NCBI GenBank assembly: GCA_018238155.1
Contig: JABCTZ010000045.1
Span: forward strand, 36,452-100,451
DNA length: 64,000 nt
Source: Candidatus Heimdallarchaeota archaeon
GTDB taxonomy: Archaea > Asgardarchaeota > Heimdallarchaeia > JABLTI01
Reading direction: 5' to 3'
Shown here one piece after another: positions 57,710-64,000 of the stretch (positions are counted from its first letter, which is position 1; every line of letters begins with the position of its first letter). The notes beneath the pieces were generated by a model. It had not been told where the DNA came from and did no database searches. It saw only the letters and a program-made list of their open reading frames with translations. The position numbers and the translations under genes were made by a program.

Positions 57710-60100
57710 TTATTGCTTGTTTTTTAAAGCAGACACTATTGCTTGACCACAGCTAATAGCCCCATCACCACAAGGTAAATTTTTGTGTTCAATAAATTCT
57801 AAATTAGCCTCCTTTACTTTTTTAGCAATATGGGAAGTAATAAAGTGATTATATGCTACACCACCAGTAATTCCAATTTTTCTAATATTATTTTCCTTTG
57901 CATAATTTATGGACGCTTCAGCATATTGATTTGCTAGCTCATAATGAGCTGCCAAAGCAATGTCATAAGGATTTTTACCTTGACTAAAGAATTCATATGA
58001 TTGAAGAATTAAAGGCGTTGTAAAGATAATATTGTCACTAGGTGAAGGAATTTTAAACTTAATTTTATCTCTTGTTCCTAATTTAGCAAAAGATTCTAAT
58101 TTTATTGCAGGTTCTCCTTCATATGTTCTCTCTGAACAGAAACCAAGTAGTGAACTCAAAGAAGCCAATATTCTTCCAGTACTAGTTGTTTCGTAAAGAT
58201 TTAGTTTCTTTTCGAGTTGTACAAGTAATACTTGTATTTCAACAGAACGCCCTGGAAAACTATCAAGGTATTTATTTTCAAGTATTTTCCTCAAGTTTTC
58301 ATGATCCATAACCTTAGACAAAATACCAGCAAACATTCTAATTGGGTAATATGTTGCACGATCCCCACCAATCATTATTTGTTCTTCGAGGTGGAAAATT
58401 CTCTCGAAACTAGTATAGCTAGTATGTAGGATTTCTCCTCCCCATATTTTCCCATCATCACCATAACCAACTCCATCAGCGACGATTGCAACTATTTCAT
58501 CTGCTAATGATAATTTATTATCTATCATTAATGCTACTGCATGAGCATGATGATGTTGAATTTGAAACAAGTTACTGTTAAATTTTGAAGCATATTCTTT
58601 TGCTAATGCAGTTGATAAAAAGTTTGGATGCAAATCACAGCCAATAGAAGTATAATTACTAACTCCTAAAAGATGAGATAAATGTTCTATAGATGATTTC
58701 AAGAAATCTAAAGTTTCAAGAGTATTGACATTACCTATATGCTGTGTTAGGAAACATCGATTCTTATATGCAATTGCACCAGTTGATGTTAGAAGAGGAC
58801 CTACGCCCAATGATTGCTCGTTCTTCAAATCGAAAGGCAGGTTAATAGGTTCTGGAACCCATCCTCTGGATCGTCTAATTAAAACAGGATTATTGTTTGT
58901 TATTCTTATAACACTATCATCAGCGCGTTGGAATATTTCTCTGTTATGTAATAGGAAGAAATCTGCTAAATCAGCTGTATTTGATAGAATCTTTTCGTTT
59001 TCAACATACATTGGAATATCAGAAGGATTTGCACTGGTTAGTATAATTGCTGAATCAGAGATTTCCTCTAGAATCAATGAATGTATGCCTGAATAAGGAA
59101 GCATAACACCAACATTGAATAGATCTGGGGAAATCCATTTTGATAAGATAAAAGGATTTTTCTTTTTTAGTAAAACTATTGGTTTTCGATAACTTGTAAG
59201 TATTTGTTTTTCAATATTTTCTATTTCTGCATATTTCTTGATATCAGTAATAGATTTTGAAATTAAAGCAAATGGTTTATACTTTCTCTTTCCTTTCTTA
59301 GTTCGAAGTCTAAGAATAACTTCATCATCTGTAGCAGAACAAGCTAAATGGGTTCCTCCAATTCCTTTTATTGCTACTATTTTACCTCTTCGAATTTGTT
59401 TTGCTGTTTCTTTTATCATATTCACACATTCAACAGCTTTTCCGTCTTTATCATATAATGACATGGATGGACCACATAGAGAACAACAAGTCGTTTGTGC
59501 ATGATGTCGTCTATCTAAAGGATTGTTATACTCTATTCTGCATGAATCACATAATGGAAAGGCAACCATTGTGGTATGTGGACGATCATAAGGCAATTTG
59601 GTAATAGTTGAATATCTAGGCCCACAAATTACACAAGATGTAAAAGGATAATTATTTCTAGTACTATTAGGATTTTTCATATCATTCAAACAATCTGTAC
59701 AAATCGATATATCAGGTGGAAGATAAGAAATACCTCCAGCTTTGGTTTCAGAACTTTTTAGTATGGAAAAATTGTTGAACTCATTTTTACATCTCTCCCA
59801 TTCAATTTGAAAATCTTCATATTTGGCTAAATGAGGTTTTTTTTCTTGTAAATCATTTACAAATGATTCTAAGTCAACTTTTGACCCTTCTGCAATAATT
59901 ATAACACCAGCATCACCCTGATTTCGTACAAATCCCACAAGTTTATGATTTATAGCAATTCTATAAACAAATGGTCTGAAACCAATGCCTTGAACTATTC
60001 CTCTACAAGCTATTCTAACTCGAAAAATCAATCGTAAATCCTCAGGAAAGAGTTTATTTAATTGGATAGTATATTTTTCTTTCGTTAAATACACTACCAT
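57710..60100 (-). CDS. hypF: Hydrogenase maturation protein HypF (carbamoyltransferase)
   Basis: The 796-residue protein has the full HypF layout: an acylphosphatase domain (RIACRGIVQGIGFRPFVYR, about 28-120), two zinc fingers with C-x2-C-x18-C-x2-C (CTDC with CVIC, CDSC with CSLC), a YrdC-like domain (VAIKGIGGTHLACSAT, KRKYKPFALI) and a Kae1-like domain (FQIQHHHAHAVAL, VAIVADGVGYGDDGKIWGGE). It makes the thiocarbamate used for the cyanide ligands of [NiFe] hydrogenase with HypE. The N-terminal 25 residues are an extension. HypD lies 24 kb upstream. A copy of the palindrome AATAC-TT-GTATT occurs inside the coding DNA at 58227-58238. Confidence 0.95.
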   Translation of the reverse strand: MVVYLTKEKYTIQLNKLFPEDLRLIFRVRIACRGIVQGIGFRPFVYRIAINHKLVGFVRNQGDAGVIIIAEGSKVDLESFVNDLQEKKPHLAKYEDFQIEWERCKNEFNNFSILKSSETKAGGISYLPPDISICTDCLNDMKNPNSTRNNYPFTSCVICGPRYSTITKLPYDRPHTTMVAFPLCDSCRIEYNNPLDRRHHAQTTCCSLCGPSMSLYDKDGKAVECVNMIKETAKQIRRGKIVAIKGIGGTHLACSATDDEVILRLRTKKGKRKYKPFALISKSITDIKKYAEIENIEKQILTSYRKPIVLLKKKNPFILSKWISPDLFNVGVMLPYSGIHSLILEEISDSAIILTSANPSDIPMYVENEKILSNTADLADFFLLHNREIFQRADDSVIRITNNNPVLIRRSRGWVPEPINLPFDLKNEQSLGVGPLLTSTGAIAYKNRCFLTQHIGNVNTLETLDFLKSSIEHLSHLLGVSNYTSIGCDLHPNFLSTALAKEYASKFNSNLFQIQHHHAHAVALMIDNKLSLADEIVAIVADGVGYGDDGKIWGGEILHTSYTSFERIFHLEEQIMIGGDRATYYPIRMFAGILSKVMDHENLRKILENKYLDSFPGRSVEIQVLLVQLEKKLNLYETTSTGRILASLSSLLGFCSERTYEGEPAIKLESFAKLGTRDKIKFKIPSPSDNIIFTTPLILQSYEFFSQGKNPYDIALAAHYELANQYAEASINYAKENNIRKIGITGGVAYNHFITSHIAKKVKEANLEFIEHKNLPCGDGAISCGQAIVSALKNKQ

Positions 60101-60126
60101 TTATTTTAAGAAGATTGACATATAAT

Positions 60127-61611
60127 TTATTCAAAATCTTTACTTAAGAAGAAATCTTCTGGGAAAAACCAACTACCATTTGTTTCGTTATAGAACTTGT
60201 ATGGAATTGAACGAAAAATTCCACTTGTTTTTGATGCAAGAGAGAATTGAGCACTCTTTAATTCTGGTATTGTTTCACATATTAAATCGTTTAAACGATG
60301 AGCTCCATTCATTAAATCCACGGTTACAATTGCACCTCCATTTCGAAATGTATATGTAAAAGTTTGAGGCATTCGAGTAAGAACTTTTTCAAGAGAGGTC
60401 AGTTGTTCAGGAGTTATTTTTTCAAAAAATAACAATGCAGTTTGATTTAAACCTGTATAATAAAGGAGGATCATTGGAAAGAAAAGATCCTTAACACGAT
60501 CCATATGCTCTTTCGCTTCATCCCAAGTCAGCGAAATTCGTTTTGAAATTGTACGAACAGAGCTATCTAAATCACGTCTAAATAGTGTTAGAACTTTTAA
60601 ATCGGTAAGGGACAAGGTAGTTTTATTTCCATTAAATTTAAACTTATGAAATGAATTTTCACTCTGATCTGCATTCATAGTTAAAATGCGTTCTTTAAAC
60701 CAATCTATATAAAATCCAGGTTTTGTTGAGGTCATTACAGTTGGTCGTTTTGAATATGAGTAATATGAAAAATTTAGATTATTTGAAATTGATGAGACCT
60801 CATCACAATAAAAACATCTCACAATTTTATTGTCGCTAAGTTTTGCAAGGTAATCAAATAAGGATTTTTCAAGATACTTAGGAAGAGTTAGTGAAACAAA
60901 ATAATCAAAACGCTGATTTGGGCAACGTCTTATTGTTCTAGTGAAAGGAGATACAAAATATTCGGGAATTTTATCCCGATATTTCAACGAAGACTCTATT
61001 AAAATAAGATATTGTTGGAGCCCTATTTTAGGAAAATTGACAGTTCCTGTAACTCGAAAATAGGCATTATTTCTTAAATAACCCATACGTCTACTGATGT
61101 AATTTGATCTAACATTAAGCTTCTTTGACAGAATATCATTATTGAAGAATGTTTTTTCTTTGATTATTTCCTTAACAGCTTCAATTATTTTTACATCCAT
61201 TTCTGAGAGAGGAACTATATAATAGCGTTCTAAATCAGAGAGAATTGCACATGATTCATAGAAAGAGAGATTATCAAATTTTAGGAGTTGTTCTAAAGCA
61301 TTGTCAATATATAATCCATTCATTATTTTATCCAATGAAATGAAATCCACATACGGTCTATAGTGAAATTCTCCCATAGGGAGTTGTATAACTTGATGTG
61401 GAGAGTTTAAACGCCAAAATTTTAATAATTCCTCTTTGTCTAAATCATTATCTAATTGCTGGAAAATGTAGAGAAACCCAAGGTCTGCGGCGATTCTTGT
61501 ATTAATTGTTTTGACTCGGGATAATAGATTTTTCTTCATCTCTTCAAAGATATTTCGCAAATTTGAGCTACTGCTTATGGATTCGAAGTTTTCAAACAAC
61601 TGCTGAGACAT
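60127..61611 (-). CDS. Tandem winged-helix protein of unknown function
   Basis: The 494-residue protein has winged-helix motifs at about 140-190 (MDVKIIEAVKEIIKEK, FFNNDILSKKLNVRSNYISRR in two parts) and at about 335-380 (LTDLKVLTLFRRDLDSSVRTISKRI, in two parts), each followed by ferredoxin-like strands (TGTVNFPKIGLQQYLILIES). This layout resembles two fused Lrp/AsnC-like units. The C-terminal tail has aromatic residues but no signal or membrane span. It may be a transcription regulator. It lies 27 bases upstream of hypF on the same strand, so the two may be co-transcribed. Confidence 0.65.
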   Translation of the reverse strand: MSQQLFENFESISSSSNLRNIFEEMKKNLLSRVKTINTRIAADLGFLYIFQQLDNDLDKEELLKFWRLNSPHQVIQLPMGEFHYRPYVDFISLDKIMNGLYIDNALEQLLKFDNLSFYESCAILSDLERYYIVPLSEMDVKIIEAVKEIIKEKTFFNNDILSKKLNVRSNYISRRMGYLRNNAYFRVTGTVNFPKIGLQQYLILIESSLKYRDKIPEYFVSPFTRTIRRCPNQRFDYFVSLTLPKYLEKSLFDYLAKLSDNKIVRCFYCDEVSSISNNLNFSYYSYSKRPTVMTSTKPGFYIDWFKERILTMNADQSENSFHKFKFNGNKTTLSLTDLKVLTLFRRDLDSSVRTISKRISLTWDEAKEHMDRVKDLFFPMILLYYTGLNQTALLFFEKITPEQLTSLEKVLTRMPQTFTYTFRNGGAIVTVDLMNGAHRLNDLICETIPELKSAQFSLASKTSGIFRSIPYKFYNETNGSWFFPEDFFLSKDFE

Positions 61612-61881
61612 ATATAATCTGTGCCCTCTTCAAATTTTTACTCGGTAATAATTTACATTGCAAATTACCAATCTTTATTGGATTGAGCTTAACTGACCGA
61701 AATAATGTAGAAAAGGCAGTATAAAAACACCAAGTGATAATATTTTCGGGAACCTCAATACAAAATATATTAAAGAAGTGAAAGTACTCTAATGGAATTC
61801 GGAATTTATAACAATTAAAATAAGTTATCAGAATTCATTTGTAGATGTTTTTATCAAGAGTTAAGACTGGTTGAGAATTAT

Positions 61882-63720
61882 TTGAATCAAATAGAAATCG
61901 AACTAAAATATAAAATTGAAACAATTTCAGAAAAACCCGGTGTCTATTTATTTAAGAATGAAAATAATAAGATTCTCTATGTTGGTAAAGCCAAATCTCT
62001 AAGGAAGAGAGTAAAAAGCTATTTTACAACTAAAAACAAAAACAAGAAAGTTTTCGCAATTCAAAAACACACGACAGATATAGAAACAATTACAACACAA
62101 ACTGAAACTGAAGCCTTAATTTTGGAAAACAACCTTATTAAATTATACAAACCGCGATATAATATAAAATTAATTGATGACAAAACATATCCTTATTTAC
62201 TAATTTCTACTGACGAAGAATTTCCAAGAGCAGAAATTGTTAAGAAACGAGATAATAAAAAGGGTATTTATTTCGGTCCATTTACAGATAGAAAAGCATT
62301 AAAAATTTCACTAAAACTTGCGTTAACAATTTTTCCCATAGCTAGTTGTAAAAAAGACATTGCAAAAGAAAAATTTGATAGACCATGTCTCTATTATCAG
62401 CTTAGAAAGTGTACAGCTCCATGTGTAAAGAAAATAGATGTAGTAGAATATAGGAAAGATGTTAAACGGTTTACCGCACTATTTGAAGGAAAAATTCGAG
62501 AACTATTAATAGAACTAGAACTTGAAATGGAAGAGTCTTCAAAAAAATTAGATTTTGAAAAAGCAGCAATTGTACGAGATAGAATAAAATCTTTGGAGAA
62601 AATTATGCAAAAACAAGCTATTGTCTCAAATGATATTAATGCAGAATATGATATTATTGAAATCATAAGTGAAAAATTAGATACTTGTATTCAATTGCTT
62701 TCTATGCGTGGAGGAAGGATAATTGGGCAGAAAAACTTCATTTTTAAAATGCCTTTTGAGATATTACCTGAGGAGATTATAACAACTTTTGTGAAGCAAT
62801 ATTATTCTCATACTGATTACATTCCTAACGAAATTATCACTTCGAAGGAATTACTTGATGAAAAAGCAATTAATAGTTGGTTGCAAAGTAAACAAAAAAA
62901 GGAACCTTTCAAATCGATAATGATCAGACCAAGTAATGAAGAACAAAGAAGTCTTTTGAAACTAGCTAATGATAATGCAAAAGAAAAACTATTTTCTGCT
63001 TTAAAAATACAAGAGATGAAATCTAAAAAAATAATAAATGGTTTAGAAGAATTAAAAATAACACTCTCTCTCGAGAGTATTCCTAACCGAATTGAAGGAT
63101 ATGATATTTCTACTATCCAAGGAACAAATACTGTTGCATCTTGTGTTGTATTTGAACATGGATTACCAAAAAAAGAAAGTTATAGAAAATTTATAATCAA
63201 ATCTATAGACAAACAAGATGATTTCTCAGCAATGAAAGAAGTCATACATAGAAGATTTACTGGTTCGTTGTCTAAAAAGGATCCATTTCCTGATTTAATA
63301 CTAATTGATGGAGGAATAGGACAAGTAAACTCTGCAAAGGAAGAATTAGATAAAGCTAATATAGATATTCAATTGATAGGAATTGCAAAAGAATTTGAAG
63401 AATTATATAAACCAGGGAAACGTAAACCTATTGTCTTAAGTGAAAGATCGGAAGCATTAAAACTTCTACAAAGAATAAGAGATGAATCTCACCGTTTTGC
63501 AATTACTTTTCATAAACAAAAAAGATCAAAGAAGATGCTAGAATCTTCTTTAGAAAAAATTCCTAATCTGGGAACAAAAAGAATAAGGAACTTATTTGAA
63601 TATTTTAAAACAATTGATAGCATAAAGAATGCAAATATTAGTGAATTAGTTCAAGTAGACGGAATTAGTAAAAGAATAGCTGAGGATATCTACCATTTTT
63701 ACAGAAAAGACATAATCTAA
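61882..63720 (+). CDS. uvrC: UvrC nucleotide excision repair endonuclease
   Basis: The 612-residue protein has the complete UvrC plan: N-terminal GIY-YIG nuclease (KPGVYLFKNENNKILYVGK, KSLRKRVKSYF), zinc-ligand region with C-x-YY and CTAPC motifs, UVR helix (SKKLDFEKAAIVRDRIKS), RNase H-like C-terminal nuclease (RIEGYDISTIQG, LILIDGGIGQVNSA, and the late His in SHRFAITFHKQKR), and tandem helix-hairpin-helix (PNLGTKRIRNLF, VDGISKRIAEDIY). With UvrA and UvrB it makes the two cuts around DNA lesions. In archaea UvrABC is a bacterial import. The start is TTG at 61882 after a GGTTGAG ribosome site. UvrA and UvrB genes are not in this window. Confidence 0.96.
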   Translation: MNQIEIELKYKIETISEKPGVYLFKNENNKILYVGKAKSLRKRVKSYFTTKNKNKKVFAIQKHTTDIETITTQTETEALILENNLIKLYKPRYNIKLIDDKTYPYLLISTDEEFPRAEIVKKRDNKKGIYFGPFTDRKALKISLKLALTIFPIASCKKDIAKEKFDRPCLYYQLRKCTAPCVKKIDVVEYRKDVKRFTALFEGKIRELLIELELEMEESSKKLDFEKAAIVRDRIKSLEKIMQKQAIVSNDINAEYDIIEIISEKLDTCIQLLSMRGGRIIGQKNFIFKMPFEILPEEIITTFVKQYYSHTDYIPNEIITSKELLDEKAINSWLQSKQKKEPFKSIMIRPSNEEQRSLLKLANDNAKEKLFSALKIQEMKSKKIINGLEELKITLSLESIPNRIEGYDISTIQGTNTVASCVVFEHGLPKKESYRKFIIKSIDKQDDFSAMKEVIHRRFTGSLSKKDPFPDLILIDGGIGQVNSAKEELDKANIDIQLIGIAKEFEELYKPGKRKPIVLSERSEALKLLQRIRDESHRFAITFHKQKRSKKMLESSLEKIPNLGTKRIRNLFEYFKTIDSIKNANISELVQVDGISKRIAEDIYHFYRKDII

Positions 63721-63873
63721 CAGGTATTAAAAATATATTAAGCTATAATAATTGATTAAAAAAATTGATAATCTATCGCAATACCTATATATGAGCAAAG
63801 AGATATATTATTTAGAATTTTTAATATTAGTGCAAAATTCTTTCGAAAGAACAAAAAGAAGTGATGTTAAAAC

Positions 63874-64000
63874 ATGTCTATGAGAAGCTATGCCATAAGG
63901 CGATTTCTATATATCATCCCAACCTTAATGGGTATATCAATATTCAGTTTCATATTAATTGCACTATCTCCAGGAGATCCAATTATGATTAGAATGGGGC
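63874..64000 (+). CDS. ABC peptide/nickel-type transporter permease (DppB-like), 3' end outside the window
   Basis: The first 42 codons begin MSMRSYAIRRFLYIIPTLMG and show the N-terminal helix of DppB/OppB permeases (FSFILIALSPGDP). The motif LSPGDP is characteristic. The ATG at 63874 follows AAGTGATG. The rest lies beyond the window, so substrate cannot be inferred. Confidence 0.8.
   Translation, partial: MSMRSYAIRRFLYIIPTLMGISIFSFILIALSPGDPIMIRMG

Overview
The window is from an AT-rich archaeal chromosome. Archaeal information-processing genes run through it: two Orc1/Cdc6 proteins, an RPA-type multi-OB protein, TFB, MBF1, Nep1, HerA, Mre11 and Rad50, and a histone-fold protein. Mixed in are bacterial-type genes: PlsY, a FakA/FakB-like pair and UvrC. 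This mixture fits an Asgard archaeon, perhaps a Heimdallarchaeia-type genome, but the lineage is inferred and not proven by the sequence.

Positions 1-3300 hold small hypothetical genes, an AbrB-like protein and a solo tnpB of the IS200/IS605 group. The tnpB reading frame is split by one in-frame TGA and ends in a hairpin-rich, omega-RNA-like region. Positions 3407-11514 are the most unusual part. A complete tRNA-Leu(UAG) gene is followed by about 8 kb of accessory DNA that ends in an imperfect 42-nt copy of the tRNA 3' end. This is the signature of an integrated element. It encodes a LAGLIDADG protein, a Cas4-like PD-(D/E)XK nuclease, winged-helix proteins, a 627-residue protein whose C-terminal half looks like Cas1 (E387, H468, D481), an Orc1/Cdc6 related to a second copy at 43.6 kb, and a Schlafen/AlbA_2-type protein. 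No tyrosine or serine recombinase is visible, so the Cas1-like protein is the best integrase candidate. I read this as a casposon-like element that replicates through its own Orc1 and lacks family-B polymerase.

Positions 11.6-35 kb are ordinary chromosome: an ABC ATPase, an MFS carrier, a histone-fold protein, MBF1, an odd coiled-coil/ABC fusion with a Walker B Glu-to-Gln change, and an MTA/SAH-deaminase-like amidohydrolase. The herA-mre11-rad50 repair operon follows; its mre11 appears to start at an AUU codon. Next come a membrane glycosyltransferase and the plsY-fakB-fakA run, which together could put exogenous fatty acids into ester lipids. Endonuclease IV, Nep1, HypD and a dolichol-kinase-like enzyme complete this part.

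Positions 35.5-54.5 kb contain RPA, a set of membrane or unknown genes ending in a large VirB4/HerA-like ATPase, the second Orc1/Cdc6, a large secreted surface protein, a PAC2 protein, and a Tad-like pilus cluster (pilin, TadA, TadB and TadC homologues) with a divergent TFB inside it. A tRNA-Glu(CUC) lies beside the pilin gene.

Positions 54.6-57.7 kb hold an AAA+ ATPase gene, a ribbon-helix-helix gene and a helix-turn-helix gene. They surround and are preceded by many copies of a short inverted repeat (AATAC-NN-GTATT and variants), including a gene-free stretch of 1.1 kb. This looks like a partition, origin or plasmid-maintenance locus. The window ends with HypF, a tandem winged-helix regulator, UvrC and the start of a DppB-type permease.
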